Of a DNA stretch of 64,000 nt, positions 47,970-58,198 are shown in pieces. The stretch is from Vibrio hyugaensis. GTDB lineage: Bacteria > Pseudomonadota > Gammaproteobacteria > Enterobacterales > Vibrionaceae. Numbering within the stretch: position 1 is the first letter of the stretch; each line of letters starts with the position of its first letter. The notes below the pieces were generated by a model. It had not been told where the DNA came from, searched no databases, and saw only the letters and a list, made by a program, of their open reading frames with translations. The stretch covers positions 3,038,001-3,102,000 of the forward strand of contig NZ_CP025794.1 in assembly GCF_002906655.1 (NCBI RefSeq), read 5' to 3'. The translations under genes were made by a program, and so were the position numbers.

Positions 47970-50414
47970 TTAAGCGACGTTTTCCATCTGAGGGTAAAGC
48001 GGCTTTGCGGCCAATAGCTCTGGCTCAAAATCGTCTACGTTGATGGTGTCTAGGCGATGCTGTTCCGCTTCTCTTAGCAGATCTGCTTCTTCCTGAGTGA
48101 TTACGCCTTGTTCTAGACCTTCTTGAGCAATCATATCCAAACGCATGAATGGACGGCGTTTGCCTTGCGCTTTACATATTTTGTCGAACACAGGCTCAGC
48201 TTGAAGGATCACAGACAGTGCCAACTCAATTTTACCTGCAGCGTTGTGTTCTGTTGGTTCTAGGTACTGACCACGACCAATACGTGAACGTGTTGCACTT
48301 GGCGTTTGTAGAATACGCGCCACTTTACTGTCTAGCTTATCGCTTGGTGCTTTGCGCACTCGGCCAAATGGCATGATCAATACACGCAGTGCACGACCAA
48401 TCGCTTTGTTCGGGAAGTTTGCTAGGAACTCATCAATGGCAGCTTCGCTTTGTTTTAAGCTGTCTTGCAAGCCCCAATGTACCAATGGCAAATCTTCAAC
48501 AGGGCGGCCATCCTGCTCGAAGCGTTTCAATGTTGCAGAGCTCAAGTATAGCTGACTTAAAATGTCACCAAGACGCGCAGACAGACGCTCTTTACGCTTC
48601 AACGAACCACCTAGTACTGCCATCGAGATATCCGATAGCAGAGCAAGGTTTGCGCTGTAACGGTTCAATTGTTGGTAGTAACGCTTGGTTGCGTCTTTGG
48701 TTGGTGACGTTGAGCCTAGACCATCACTTAGACCAAACCAGATGCTGCGAACTAGGTTACTCATGGTGAAGCTCACGTGACCCGCTAGTGCTTTGTCGAA
48801 CTTCTCAACCGCATCGCCAGCGTCAGAGTAAGCGGCATTCATCTCTTCAAGAACGTAAGGGTGACAACGAATTGCGCCTTGACCGAAGATGATCATTGAA
48901 CGAGTTAGGATGTTGGCACCTTCTACCGTTACCGCGATTGGTGCACCTTGGTAACCACGTGCTAGGAAGTTAGAAGGACCCATACAGATGCCTTTACCAC
49001 CTACGATATCCATCGCGTCGATGATGCTTTGTTGGCCACGATGCGTACAGTGGTACTTCACGATAGCCGAGATAACAGAAGGTTTTTCACCTAGGTCGAT
49101 ACCTGCCACGGTTAGGTTGCTTGCTGCATCCATCACGTAGGCATTACCACCTAGACGAGCTAATGGTTCTTCTACGCCTTCCATGTGACCGATAGGTTGT
49201 TTGAACTGACGACGAATGCGTGAGTAAGCGCCTGTTGCCATCGCAGCGGTTTTGATGCCGCCCGTTGAGTTAGAAGGTAGCGTGATACCACGACCGACTG
49301 ATAGACACTCAACCAGCATACGCCAGCCTTGACCAGCCATTTTCTCGCCACCGATGATGAAGTCCATTGGTACAAACACATCTTTTGCGCGAGTCGGACC
49401 ATTTTGGAATGGTACGTTAAGTGGGAAATGACGGTTACCAATCTCAACACCTTTAAGGTTTGTTGGGATTAGGGCACAAGTGATACCAAGATCTTCTTGA
49501 TCGCCAAGCAGACCTTCAGGGTCACGCAGTTTAAAGGCTAGGCCAAGTACCGTCGCGACAGGTGCCAGTGTGATGTAACGTTTATTCCAAGTTAGGCGCA
49601 TGCCTAAGACTTCTTCGCCTTCCCATTCACCTTTACATACCACACCGAAATCTGGAATAGAGCCAGCATCGGAACCTGCTTCTGGGCTAGTCAGTGCAAA
49701 ACATGGGATCTCTTTACCTTCAGCCAAGCGAGGTAAGTAATGATTTTTCTGCTCTTCTGTACCGTAGTGCTGCAGGAGTTCACCAGGACCTAATGAGTTC
49801 GGTACGCCAACGGTAGAAGACAGCACGCCAGAAACGCCAGTCAGTTTTTGCAGTACCAAAGATTGCGCGTATGCAGAGAATTCCAGACCACCGTATTTCT
49901 TTTTGATGATCATGGCGAAGAACTTGTTGTCTTTCAGGTATTGCCATACTTCTGGTGGCAAATCTGCAAGCTCGTGAGTGACTTGGTAGTCGTTCACCAT
50001 GGCACACACTTCGTTAACTGGGCCATCTAGGAATGCACGCTCTTCTTTGCTCAGCTTAGGCGCTTTGATTGCGTGAAGCTTTTCCCATTCAGGTTTGCCT
50101 TTGAATAGCTCCGCTTCCCACCAGACCGTACCAGCGTCCAATGCTTCTTTCTCGGTCTGAGACATAGCAGGTAGGACTTTCTTAAACATCACGAGCGCTT
50201 TGCGACTGATCAGTGATTGGCGAATGCCCGACACGGCGAATACCGCAACGGCAAGTACATAAAGTGCCCAGCCAATAACACCAACTGAGCCTGCGATCGT
50301 CAGTGCTAGCATGGCAGCAGTTAGCAGACTGACGGATTTCACGAGAGACATTCTGTGGTAGAGCGTTATGCCTAACACAACTGTCATCGCTACGATTGAG
50401 AGCAAGATGTCCAT
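47970..50414 (-). CDS. fadE: Acyl-CoA dehydrogenase FadE
   Basis: 814 residues, the long FadE form with N-terminal membrane-associated helices ([19 protein letters not shown]) and C-terminal extra domain. [35 protein letters not shown] and [16 protein letters not shown] [19 protein letters not shown] are acyl-CoA dehydrogenase signatures. It catalyses the first step of beta-oxidation at the inner membrane. A FadR-like operator lies 51 bases before the start. gmhA and yafJ diverge upstream, as in E. coli. Confidence 0.96.
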   Translation of the reverse strand: MDILLSIVAMTVVLGITLYHRMSLVKSVSLLTAAMLALTIAGSVGVIGWALYVLAVAVFAVSGIRQSLISRKALVMFKKVLPAMSQTEKEALDAGTVWWEAELFKGKPEWEKLHAIKAPKLSKEERAFLDGPVNEVCAMVNDYQVTHELADLPPEVWQYLKDNKFFAMIIKKKYGGLEFSAYAQSLVLQKLTGVSGVLSSTVGVPNSLGPGELLQHYGTEEQKNHYLPRLAEGKEIPCFALTSPEAGSDAGSIPDFGVVCKGEWEGEEVLGMRLTWNKRYITLAPVATVLGLAFKLRDPEGLLGDQEDLGITCALIPTNLKGVEIGNRHFPLNVPFQNGPTRAKDVFVPMDFIIGGEKMAGQGWRMLVECLSVGRGITLPSNSTGGIKTAAMATGAYSRIRRQFKQPIGHMEGVEEPLARLGGNAYVMDAASNLTVAGIDLGEKPSVISAIVKYHCTHRGQQSIIDAMDIVGGKGICMGPSNFLARGYQGAPIAVTVEGANILTRSMIIFGQGAIRCHPYVLEEMNAAYSDAGDAVEKFDKALAGHVSFTMSNLVRSIWFGLSDGLGSTSPTKDATKRYYQQLNRYSANLALLSDISMAVLGGSLKRKERLSARLGDILSQLYLSSATLKRFEQDGRPVEDLPLVHWGLQDSLKQSEAAIDEFLANFPNKAIGRALRVLIMPFGRVRKAPSDKLDSKVARILQTPSATRSRIGRGQYLEPTEHNAAGKIELALSVILQAEPVFDKICKAQGKRRPFMRLDMIAQEGLEQGVITQEEADLLREAEQHRLDTINVDDFEPELLAAKPLYPQMENVA

Positions 50415-50773
50415 ATGTTTTTTCCTTTTCAGACTTTATTAATGTTGTACGTCTGTATTTTGGTAAGAGGTCTAACCAGTTCTCATAAGTGTAATCAAAA
50501 TATTAATAAAATGTAAAACCTAAGATTGGGTAAAAAGTGATCTATGTAGAGTTAAAATTCTAAAGTTGGGAGTTGAGTGATGATTTCGTAAGCAAGTTAA
50601 CAAGTTTATTACCGCGATGAATCCAAATCTGTTGGTTCACTATCGACACTAATTCTCGTTTGTGGGTAAACTCAGAGTAATGAAATGTCCGGTGCGAGAT
50701 TCGCATCAGAACAATTTGCCAAGCGAGAGCCTCAACCTCACTGCTGTGGCCGAAATAATAAAGAGAACGTCTT
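50415..50773. other. Divergent fadE / gmhA intergenic region
   Basis: 359 bases with no gene. It holds the FadR-like site near the fadE end and presumably the gmhA promoter. No credible ORF was seen in the remainder. Confidence 0.7.
50465..50481. promoter_or_regulatory. FadR operator upstream of fadE
   Basis: On the minus strand AACTGGTTAGACCTCTT, close to the FadR consensus (AACTGGTCNGACCNGTT-like: CTGGT and ACC halves conserved). FadR would repress fadE until long-chain acyl-CoA appears. Confidence 0.75.
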
Positions 50774-51349
50774 ATGTACCAAGATCTGATTAGAAGTGAA
50801 TTAAACGAAGCTGCTGAAGTTCTGAATAAGTTTTTAAGTGATGACCACAACATCGCGCAAATCGAAGCGGCAGCAAAAATGATTGCTGACTCATTCAAGC
50901 AAGATGGTAAAGTGTTGTCATGCGGTAACGGTGGTTCTCACTGTGACTCTATGCACTTTGCAGAAGAGCTAACAGGTCGTTACCGTGAAAACCGTCCAGG
51001 TTACGCTGGTATTGCTATTTCAGATCCAAGCCACCTATCTTGCGTTAGTAACGACTTTGGCTACGATTTTGTATTCTCTCGTTACGTTGAAGCAGTAGGC
51101 CGCAAAGGCGATGTTCTGTTTGGTTTGTCGACGTCAGGCAACTCAGGCAACATCCTAAAAGCGATTGAAGCCGCGCAAGCGAAAGGCATGAAGACAATTG
51201 CGCTGACCGGTAAAGATGGCGGCAAAATGGCTGGCCTAGCGGACATCGAGATTCGCGTACCACACTTTGGTTACGCAGACCGCATTCAGGAAGTACACAT
51301 TAAGATTATTCACATCATCATTCAGTTGATTGAAAAAGAGATGGAATAA
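50774..51349 (+). CDS. gmhA: Sedoheptulose-7-phosphate isomerase
   Basis: 191 residues. First step of ADP-heptose synthesis for the lipopolysaccharide core. SIS domain with [38 protein letters not shown] and [18 protein letters not shown]; the histidine and glutamate of the active site are in place. The ATG at 50774 is preceded by AGAGAACG, a moderate site. yafJ follows after 61 bases. Confidence 0.96.
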   Translation: MYQDLIRSELNEAAEVLNKFLSDDHNIAQIEAAAKMIADSFKQDGKVLSCGNGGSHCDSMHFAEELTGRYRENRPGYAGIAISDPSHLSCVSNDFGYDFVFSRYVEAVGRKGDVLFGLSTSGNSGNILKAIEAAQAKGMKTIALTGKDGGKMAGLADIEIRVPHFGYADRIQEVHIKIIHIIIQLIEKEME

Positions 51350-51410
51350 GCTTTTCAGCTTGGCCTCGTTTGGGCTTAGTGGTGTTTTAAGGTAAGGAGT
51401 TCGTTTAACC

Positions 51411-52256
51411 ATGTGTGAATTGCTCGGCATGAGCGCAAATGTTCCAACCGATATTTGTTTCAGTTTTACTGGATTGATGCAGCGCGGTGGTCGCACTGGA
51501 CCGCATCGTGATGGCTGGGGAATTACTTTCTATGAAGGAAAGGGTTTCCGAACATTCAAAGATCCAAACCCTAGTTGTGATTCTCAGATCGCTGAGTTGG
51601 TGCAGAACTACCCGATAAAAAGTCGTGCGGTGGTTAGCCACATTCGCCAAGCAAACCGAGGCGGAGTGAACTTAGAGAACACGCACCCATTTACGCGTGA
51701 GCTGTGGGGACGCTACTGGACTTTTGCACACAATGGTCAGCTGAGTGACTACCAAGATTTGTATACGGGTCGTCACCGTCCGGTGGGAGAAACCGACAGC
51801 GAAATGGCTTTCTGTTGGTTGCTCAAACAGATGGAAGATAAATACCCTGAGCCACCTCAGGATATGGAATCGGTCTTTACTTATGTTGCTCAGTGTTGCG
51901 ATAAGTTGAGAGACAAGGGCGTGTTTAACATGCTGCTCAGTGACGGTGAGTTTGTGATGACTTACTGTACCAACCATCTGTATTGGATTACGCGTCGCGC
52001 ACCATTTGGCAAAGCGGCTCTATTGGATGAAGATGTCGAAATCAACTTCCAAGAAGAGACCACGCCAAATGATGTGGTTTCTGTGATTGCGACTCAGCCA
52101 TTAACGGGCAATGAGGCATGGCAACGAATGAAACCGGGTGAGTTTGGTTTATTCCATGTCGGTGAATTGGTGTTGAATAATGCCAAGGCTCTGGAGGATG
52201 TACCCTTTGCCGCGCCGAAGCCGGGTAACCAAGCACCGACCGAACCGTTGAAGTGA
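51411..52256 (+). CDS. yafJ: Class II glutamine amidotransferase YafJ
   Basis: 281 residues. MCELLGMSANVPTDICFSF places the nucleophilic Cys2 at the N-terminus; GRTGPHRDGWGITFYEGKG, VSHIRQANRGGVNLENTHPF and FAHNGQL are the glutaminase site. It lacks a synthetase domain, so the acceptor is unknown. gmhA upstream matches the E. coli order (lpcA-yafJ). Confidence 0.9.
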   Translation: MCELLGMSANVPTDICFSFTGLMQRGGRTGPHRDGWGITFYEGKGFRTFKDPNPSCDSQIAELVQNYPIKSRAVVSHIRQANRGGVNLENTHPFTRELWGRYWTFAHNGQLSDYQDLYTGRHRPVGETDSEMAFCWLLKQMEDKYPEPPQDMESVFTYVAQCCDKLRDKGVFNMLLSDGEFVMTYCTNHLYWITRRAPFGKAALLDEDVEINFQEETTPNDVVSVIATQPLTGNEAWQRMKPGEFGLFHVGELVLNNAKALEDVPFAAPKPGNQAPTEPLK

Positions 52257-52289
52257 TGGTTTTCTCGCAGTATAGCATTCGAATAAAAC

Positions 52290-52316
52290 AAAAGGCAGCC
52301 TGATGGCTGCCTTTTT
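52290..52316. terminator. Terminator between yafJ and purN
   Basis: AAAGGCAGCC, loop TGAT, GGCTGCCTTT, T run. Serves yafJ, and with a shorter T run purN on the other strand. Confidence 0.92.
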
Positions 52317-52340
52317 GCGTTTGGTGTTTGGAATTGAGAA

Positions 52341-52979
52341 CTATTCGTCGGCGTAGCCGTGTTCACCAAGCTCGAAACCATCAAGATACGCTTTACCATC
52401 TCTCATCGTTAGCCTTTCATCCGCTAACCACTTAGTTACCATTGGGTAGATCTTGTGTTCTTGAGTCTGCACGCGTGCAGCGAGTGCATCGGTATCGTCG
52501 TCTTCAAATACGGGTACTTTGGCTTGTAGTACCACAGGGCCGCCGTCTAACTCTTCTGTGACAAAGTGTACGCTGGTGCCGTGTTCTTTGTCGCCAGCAT
52601 CAATAGCGCCCTGGTGGGTGTGTAGCCCCGGATACTTAGGCAAAAGGGAAGGGTGGATGTTGATCATTTTACCCAGGTAGTGGGAAACAAACGCGCCACT
52701 GAGAATACGCATGTAACCTGCAAGTACAATCACGTCCGGTTGGTATTCATCGATTTGTTTCATCAGTTCAGCATCAAAGTCTTCACGGGATTCGAATGCT
52801 TTTGGATCGACAAAATGCCCATTCACATCAAACTGTTTTGCGCGCTCTAAACCATAAGCGTCAGCTTTGTTGGAGAACACCGCTGCGACTTGTGCATTTG
52901 GCATACTGTCTTCGCAAGCTTCCAAGATGGCTTGAAGGTTACTGCCGTTACCCGAAATGAGGACCACTATGTTTTTCAT
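52341..52979 (-). CDS. purN: Phosphoribosylglycinamide formyltransferase
   Basis: 212 residues. Third step of purine synthesis, using 10-formyl-THF. IVVLISGNGSNLQAILEA and INIHPSLLPKYPGLHTHQGAIDAGDKEHGTSVHFVTEELDGGPVVLQAKV contain the catalytic Asn, His and Asp. It is on the same strand as purM but separated from it by 408 bases containing a repeat element. A C-terminal acidic tail (FELGEHGYADE) is present. Confidence 0.96.
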   Translation of the reverse strand: MKNIVVLISGNGSNLQAILEACEDSMPNAQVAAVFSNKADAYGLERAKQFDVNGHFVDPKAFESREDFDAELMKQIDEYQPDVIVLAGYMRILSGAFVSHYLGKMINIHPSLLPKYPGLHTHQGAIDAGDKEHGTSVHFVTEELDGGPVVLQAKVPVFEDDDTDALAARVQTQEHKIYPMVTKWLADERLTMRDGKAYLDGFELGEHGYADE

Positions 52980-53387
52980 GATGTTGAGACTGCCTTGCTA
53001 TTGTAGGTTTGAAGTGCGTATCCGCTAAATTACCTACTATTAGAATGGTTTTCGATGTTCCAGATAGCAGAATGAGGACTATATCCCCAAATGACTTCAT
53101 TAGGCTGGATTCAGAGCTTTGTCACCAATTCTAGTTCAAGGAAAACAACGTAGTGGAATAGTAAGCTCTTTCCAAGTTGTTTGACGATGAAATCGTATTG
53201 GTGACATGCTCCCGAAGGGCGAGTTGTATTGGCTTGTATACTTTGTTAACGATTTTTGATTTAGAACCACTAGATCTTCAAATCGTTGTCGCGCCTACAA
53301 ACCAATCCATTCTCGCTGAACCAGCATTTAGAAGTTATTTGGGGATAACATCCTCATTCTTTTTATTTTTTGAGCTTGATTCGCAAG
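52980..53387. other. purM / purN intergenic region with inserted element
   Basis: 408 bases without a supportable gene. Most is occupied by the 292-base element listed next; the rest is 89 bases next to purN and 27 bases after purM. purM and purN are normally almost adjacent, so the element probably expanded the gap. Confidence 0.75.
53069..53360. mobile_element. MITE-like element with 29-bp terminal inverted repeats
   Basis: The ends are near-perfect inverted repeats: AGAATGAGGA at the left (53069-53078) is mirrored by TCCTCATTCT at the right (53351-53360), and TATCCCCAAAT (left) by ATTTGGGGATA (right). Over the outer 29 bases of each end 25 or so agree. Weaker similarity continues inward (GCTGG-TTCAG), and TGTCACCAAT occurs inside with its inverted copy (ATTGGTGACA). 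There is no transposase and no clear target duplication. It resembles short repeats that I recall as dispersed in Vibrio genomes; copy number cannot be shown from one window. Confidence 0.8.
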
Positions 53388-54428
53388 TTATTGGATTTCA
53401 ACTTGCTCTTCGTTTGCTTCTGCTTGAGCGATTTCACCAATCACCCATGCGTTTTCGCCTTCTTCTTTAAGAAGAGCAACCGCTGCGTCTGCTTGGTCTT
53501 TTGGAAGAGCAACGACTAGGCCAACACCACAGTTGAACGTACGGTACATTTCGTGTGTTTCAACGTTGCCTTTCTCTTGTAACCATTTGAAGATGATTGG
53601 CCATTCCCAGCTACTACCATCGATAACGGCTTTTGTGCCTTCAGGCAGTACGCGTGGGATGTTTTCCCAGAAACCACCACCCGTGATGTGAGAAATCGCG
53701 TGGATGTCGTGCTTCTCAATCATCTTAAGTGCTGATTTGATGTAAATCTTAGTTGGTTCTAGTAGGTGCTCACCGATAGTACGACCTGCTAGCTCTTCGT
53801 TTTTATCTGCGCCAGAAACTTCTAGGATCTTACGGATAAGAGAGTAACCGTTTGAGTGTGGACCGCTTGAGCCAACAGCGATTAGTGCGTCGCCTGCTGC
53901 CACTTTCGTGCCGTCAATCACGTCTTCTTTTTCTACTACGCCAACACAGAATCCAGCAACGTCGTAGTCTTCGCCTTCGTACATGCCCGGCATCTCAGCA
54001 GTTTCACCACCGATTAGTGCACAGCCTGCTTGAACACAGCCATCAGCAATACCAGAAACCACGTCTGCCGCGGTATCTACGTCTAGCTTGCCTGTTGCAT
54101 AGTAGTCTAGGAAGAATAGAGGCTCTGCACCTTGCACGATGAGGTCGTTTACACACATCGCCACTAGGTCTACGCCGATAGTGTCGTGCTTGTTCATATC
54201 CAGCGCTAGGCGAAGTTTTGTACCTACACCGTCAGTACCAGAAACCAGTACAGGTTGTTTGTATTTTGTCGGCAATTCACACAATGCGCCAAAACCGCCG
54301 ATACCACCCATCACTTCAGGGCGACGAGTACGCTTAACCGCACCTTTAATACGATCTACAAGCGCGTTGCCTGCATCAATATCTACACCAGCGTCTTTAT
54401 AGCTAAGAGAAGAGTTGTTACCACTCAC
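53388..54428 (-). CDS. purM: Phosphoribosylformylglycinamidine cyclo-ligase
   Basis: 346 residues. It makes aminoimidazole ribonucleotide in purine synthesis. [22 protein letters not shown] opens it; [35 protein letters not shown] and [14 protein letters not shown], then [14 protein letters not shown] and [16 protein letters not shown] are signatures. A PurR box lies 67 bases upstream of the start. Separation from purN by the MITE-like element is unusual. Confidence 0.97.
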   Translation of the reverse strand: MSGNNSSLSYKDAGVDIDAGNALVDRIKGAVKRTRRPEVMGGIGGFGALCELPTKYKQPVLVSGTDGVGTKLRLALDMNKHDTIGVDLVAMCVNDLIVQGAEPLFFLDYYATGKLDVDTAADVVSGIADGCVQAGCALIGGETAEMPGMYEGEDYDVAGFCVGVVEKEDVIDGTKVAAGDALIAVGSSGPHSNGYSLIRKILEVSGADKNEELAGRTIGEHLLEPTKIYIKSALKMIEKHDIHAISHITGGGFWENIPRVLPEGTKAVIDGSSWEWPIIFKWLQEKGNVETHEMYRTFNCGVGLVVALPKDQADAAVALLKEEGENAWVIGEIAQAEANEEQVEIQ

Positions 54429-54494
54429 AGGGAAGTCCTCGGTTTTTAAGTTGGATATGAAAACGGCGCTATTCTACCAGTGGTTAAATACAGA

Positions 54495-54510
54495 TAGCAA
54501 ACGTTTGCGT
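54495..54510. promoter_or_regulatory. PurR operator between purM and upp
   Basis: TAGCAAACGTTTGCGT, matching the PurR consensus ACGCAAACGTTTGCGT at 14 of 16 positions with the perfect core GCAAACGTTTGC. It probably represses purM in purine excess; it lies 98 bases before upp. Confidence 0.9.
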
Positions 54511-54558
54511 CGGTTTTTTTCTTTAGTGATCTATCCTGATATCCCTGCAAAAATCATG

Positions 54559-54564
54559 TATAAT
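54559..54564 (+). promoter_or_regulatory. upp -10 element
   Basis: A consensus TATAAT, 44 bases before the upp ATG; the -35 region (CTGATA) is weak. Confidence 0.6.
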
Positions 54565-54607
54565 CTGAAGGTTTGTTTAAATATTGCCAATAAAGCCGGA
54601 GATGGAA

Positions 54608-55234
54608 ATGAAAGTTGTTGAAGTTAAACACCCTCTAGTGAAACACAAAATCGGTCTAATGCGAGAAGGTGACATCAGCACGAAGCGTTTTCGTGAGTTA
54701 GCGACAGAAGTCGGTAGCCTACTTACTTACGAAGCGACTGCAGACTTTGAAACAGAGAAAGTAACCATTGAAGGTTGGAATGGTCCTGTAGAAGTTGACC
54801 AAATCAAGGGTAAGAAAGTAACAGTAGTGCCAATCCTGCGTGCAGGTCTAGGTATGATGGATGGCGTTCTTGAGCACATGCCAAGCGCACGTATCAGTGT
54901 TGTAGGTATCTACCGTGATGAAGAAACACTTGAGCCAGTGCCATACTTCAACAAGCTTGCTTCAAACATCGATGAGCGTATCGCCCTAGTTGTTGACCCA
55001 ATGCTTGCAACAGGTGGCTCTATGATCGCAACAATCGATCTTCTAAAAGAGAAAGGTTGTCAGGCAATCAAGATTCTTGTTCTTGTAGCGGCTCCTGAAG
55101 GTATCGAAGCGCTAGAAAAAGCGCACCCAGATGTTGAGCTATACACAGCGGCAATCGATGAGAAGCTAAACGACAAAGGTTATATTGTTCCTGGTCTTGG
55201 TGACGCAGGTGACAAGATCTTCGGTACTCAATAA
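54608..55234 (+). CDS. upp: Uracil phosphoribosyltransferase
   Basis: 208 residues, identical in length to E. coli Upp. [44 protein letters not shown] (in part) and [19 protein letters not shown], the PRPP-binding loop, are diagnostic. It salvages uracil to UMP. The ATG at 54608 is used, with GGAG about six bases before it; an upstream in-frame codon at 54584 is less likely. Its permease, uraA, lies downstream in the opposite direction. Confidence 0.97.
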   Translation: MKVVEVKHPLVKHKIGLMREGDISTKRFRELATEVGSLLTYEATADFETEKVTIEGWNGPVEVDQIKGKKVTVVPILRAGLGMMDGVLEHMPSARISVVGIYRDEETLEPVPYFNKLASNIDERIALVVDPMLATGGSMIATIDLLKEKGCQAIKILVLVAAPEGIEALEKAHPDVELYTAAIDEKLNDKGYIVPGLGDAGDKIFGTQ

Positions 55235-55263
55235 GCATTATTGTTTTACTGAATTTCAAAAAA

Positions 55264-55294
55264 TAAAGGCTTGGTGAAAACCAAGCCTTTTTTT
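55264..55294. terminator. Terminator between upp and uraA
   Basis: AAAGGCTTGG, loop TGAAAA, CCAAGCCTTT, then four more T; A run on the left also serves uraA on the minus strand. Confidence 0.92.
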
Positions 55295-55371
55295 GTCTCT
55301 GCTATTTAGAAGCTAGCAAGCTAGATACGAGAGCAGTAGGGGCGACTTAAATCAATCAAGCCGCACAATAC

Positions 55372-56625
55372 TTACTTCGCGTTGTCTTCTTCCATCTGTG
55401 CATTATCTACTACGTGGTTTTCACCAAGGTCGTGTGGCAGCACTAGGTTAAGAATGATTGCCACGATACCACACAGGCTCACACCTTGTAGGCTGAACTC
55501 ACCAATACCGAAAGCCATACCACCGATACCAAACACTAGCGTTACCGCAACGATTACTAGGTTACGTGATTTGTGTAGATCAACGTTATTTTTAATCAGT
55601 GTGTTTAGACCAACTGTTGCGATAGAACCAAACAGTAGAATCATGATACCGCCCATTACCGGGACTGGAATGGTTTGTAGTATTGCACCCAGTTTACCCA
55701 CGAGTGCAAGTACGATGGCAGTGACCGCTGCCCATGTCATGATTACAGGGTTGAACGCTTTCGTTAGCATTACCGCACCTGTTACTTCGCTGTAAGTGGT
55801 GTTTGGTGGCGCGCCAACCATAGAAGCTGCAATTGTTGCCACCCCGTCACCGGCGATAGTGCGGTGCAGACCTGGTTTCTTCAGGTAGTTTTTGCCCGTT
55901 ACGTTTGAAATGGCAAGCATGTCACCCACGTGTTCAACCGCCGGGGCAATCGCTACTGGGATCATGAACAAGATGGCGTTGATGTTGAACTCTGGTGCGG
56001 TGAAGTTTGGCATTGCTAGCCAAGCCGCTTGAGCAACCGGTGTGAAATCAACCACTCCGTAGAACAGGGATACTGTGTAGCCTGCCAAAATACCGCCGAC
56101 GATAGGAACCAGCTTTAGGAAGCCTTTCGCGAACACGCTTAGTGTAATGGTCGTTAAAAGTGATACCGCTGAGATGATCACCGCAGCATCGCCATTCACT
56201 AATTGAATCGCGCCGTCACCCGATTTACCTACTGCCATGTTGACCGCGGTAGGAGCGAGGCCAAGACCTATCACCATGATCACTGGGCCGACAACTACAG
56301 GAGGCAGAATTTTATGAATAAAGCCAACGCCGCGTACTTTGATCATCGCACCAAGACCAACGTATACCAAACCGGCAGCCATCAAGCCACCCATGGTTGC
56401 ACCGATACCCCAAGTTTGGATACCGAACATAATAGGAGCAATAAACGCAAAAGAAGAGGCAAGGAAGATAGGGACAGAACGTTTAGTAATCAGTTGGAAA
56501 AGAAGAGTACCGACACCAGCACCAAACAGAGCAACGTTTGGGTCTAGGCCAGTAAGAAGTGGTACCAGCACGAGAGCACCAAAAGCGACAAAGAGCATCT
56601 GAGCGCCTTGTAACGCGTTTTTCAT
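55372..56625 (-). CDS. uraA: Uracil permease
   Basis: 417 residues, NCS2 family, about 14 membrane segments. VAIAPAVEHVGDMLAISNVTGKNYLKKPGLHRTIAGDGVATIAASMVGAPPNTTYSEVTGAVMLTKAF (shown in pieces: AVEHVGDMLAIS and GAPPNTTYSEVTG) is the UraA signature, with the substrate-binding glutamates. It imports uracil by proton symport. Here upp and uraA converge, whereas in E. coli they form an operon. Confidence 0.94.
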   Translation of the reverse strand: MKNALQGAQMLFVAFGALVLVPLLTGLDPNVALFGAGVGTLLFQLITKRSVPIFLASSFAFIAPIMFGIQTWGIGATMGGLMAAGLVYVGLGAMIKVRGVGFIHKILPPVVVGPVIMVIGLGLAPTAVNMAVGKSGDGAIQLVNGDAAVIISAVSLLTTITLSVFAKGFLKLVPIVGGILAGYTVSLFYGVVDFTPVAQAAWLAMPNFTAPEFNINAILFMIPVAIAPAVEHVGDMLAISNVTGKNYLKKPGLHRTIAGDGVATIAASMVGAPPNTTYSEVTGAVMLTKAFNPVIMTWAAVTAIVLALVGKLGAILQTIPVPVMGGIMILLFGSIATVGLNTLIKNNVDLHKSRNLVIVAVTLVFGIGGMAFGIGEFSLQGVSLCGIVAIILNLVLPHDLGENHVVDNAQMEEDNAK

Positions 56626-56867
56626 AATTATTTCCTATTCAGAGATCAGAGATACGCAGACAAATCCGGCGAATATTATCATCTGGCAATCGATTGCAAT
56701 GTTGCCTAGATCAAACTTTTGTATGGATTTATAACAGAGACGAATAGTTTGTTTCCATGGTGGGTTTTAACTTGGTCAGAATACAGACAATTCACTCAGT
56801 ACTCTTCTTGCTCACCGTTTGATAGTTGCTTATGATGCGTGTTCTTGTACAGAGGATTATGAAAACT

Positions 56868-58166
56868 ATGCGCTATTTAGCTCTCTTATTGATAGGTTGG
56901 TTGTCTCTGCCAGTTTATGCATTAACTCAGGTGGATATCTATCGTGCCGAAGTGGCGATCGACAGTGAGCAAAAAGACGGCGAAGAACTCGCCCGTCAAC
57001 AAGGTATGCAAGATGTGATTGTGCGTGCAACAGGCAGCGAATCTTCCCTTAGCAACCCAGTAATTAAGAAAGCAGTGGGTTCAAGTTCTCGCTATATTTC
57101 TCAACTTGGTTACGGCCAACTTGATGGTCAAAGCAGTTTGAAGATGCTGTTCAATAGTGGCCAAATCCGCTCATTGTTGACGCAAGCACAGTTGCCAACG
57201 TGGTCAGCAAGTCGTGCCAACATTCTTGTTTGGTTAGTGGAAGAACAAGGTTACGACCGTACTATCACTTGGGAGCATTCTGATTCTTCAAGTGTTGCAG
57301 CGTTGCGTGATGCGGCACAGTCACGAGGCTTACCTATCACGATGCCTGTGGGCGACTTTGATGATGTTACCGGTGTGAACGTGTCTGATTTGTGGGGCGG
57401 CTTTGTAGACCCAATCAGCCAAGCAAGCCAACGTTACCCTGTAGATGCCGTTTTGGTTGTACGCGTACAAGGTGACAAGATCCGTTGGACTTTGTATGAC
57501 CAAGCGCCAACGCAATTGTCTGAGTCGAAGCAGTCGCCACGTAGTGGTTCTGCATCTGGTGCGAATGCTATTCCGGCGATGATTGGTGGTATCGCTGATT
57601 ATTATGCGAAGAAAAGTGCGGTTGTTGTCTCGAGCAAGTCTTCAGAAGAGATCGATGTAAAAGTCGTTGATGTTGAATCAGCAATGGATTTCTTCAACCT
57701 AGAGGATTCCCTAACTAAGCTAAACTCAGTGGCGAGCACCGAGATCAAGCGTGTGCAAGGCAATGCTGTGACATTAACTATTCACCTCCTTGCTTCTCAA
57801 CAAGCGTTTGAACAAGAAGCTTCCTCTATTCGTCCACTGGAAGTCACCGAAGATCCAATGGCGGGTTTAGAACCGGCGCCGGTACAACTTCCAGAAGCGC
57901 CTGCTCAACCAACGCAACTTCCTGCTGATACAGAGCAAGGCCAAGCTACAGAGAGTGGTGCTGTGGTTCAAGAGCTGACGGCAGAGCAGAGCGCAGTAGA
58001 AGCGAAACAGCCTGTTGTTGCTCAGCCAGCTCCAGAGCAATATGACCTTATTTACAAGTGGAAAGCTCCGGTTCGTGCTCAAGTTGAGCCAGAGCTAGAT
58101 GCGGATTCTGAAATCGCCCCTGTGCTAGAAAAAGATACGGTAGAAAATCCAGAAGATGTTGGTTAA
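56868..58166 (+). CDS. DUF2066 domain-containing exported protein
   Basis: 432 residues. A signal peptide (RYLALLLIGWLSLPVYA) precedes VDIYRAEVAIDSEQKDGEELARQQGMQDVIVRATGSESSLSNPVIKKAV, the DUF2066 domain. The last 90 residues are a low-complexity Pro/Gln/Glu/Ala linker-like tail. Function unknown. I use ATG 56868, eleven bases after AGGA; ATG 56859 has only two bases spacing and a TTG at 56826 is unsupported. A terminator follows. In several gammaproteobacteria this gene sits next to hda, which I do not see here. Confidence 0.82.
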   Translation: MRYLALLLIGWLSLPVYALTQVDIYRAEVAIDSEQKDGEELARQQGMQDVIVRATGSESSLSNPVIKKAVGSSSRYISQLGYGQLDGQSSLKMLFNSGQIRSLLTQAQLPTWSASRANILVWLVEEQGYDRTITWEHSDSSSVAALRDAAQSRGLPITMPVGDFDDVTGVNVSDLWGGFVDPISQASQRYPVDAVLVVRVQGDKIRWTLYDQAPTQLSESKQSPRSGSASGANAIPAMIGGIADYYAKKSAVVVSSKSSEEIDVKVVDVESAMDFFNLEDSLTKLNSVASTEIKRVQGNAVTLTIHLLASQQAFEQEASSIRPLEVTEDPMAGLEPAPVQLPEAPAQPTQLPADTEQGQATESGAVVQELTAEQSAVEAKQPVVAQPAPEQYDLIYKWKAPVRAQVEPELDADSEIAPVLEKDTVENPEDVG

Positions 58167-58198
58167 TCGACGGTCTTGATTGGGTTTTCAAACAAATA

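Noticed and set aside
53060..53370. Target-site duplication at the ends of the inverted-repeat element
   Set aside because: Flanks (GATAGC on the left, TTTTATT on the right) do not match, so insertion by a transposase is not proven.
53177..53470. 97-residue ORF on the plus strand between purN and purM
   Set aside because: It lies mostly inside the inverted-repeat element and runs over the end of purM on the opposite strand; composition is not protein-like and there is no ribosome site.
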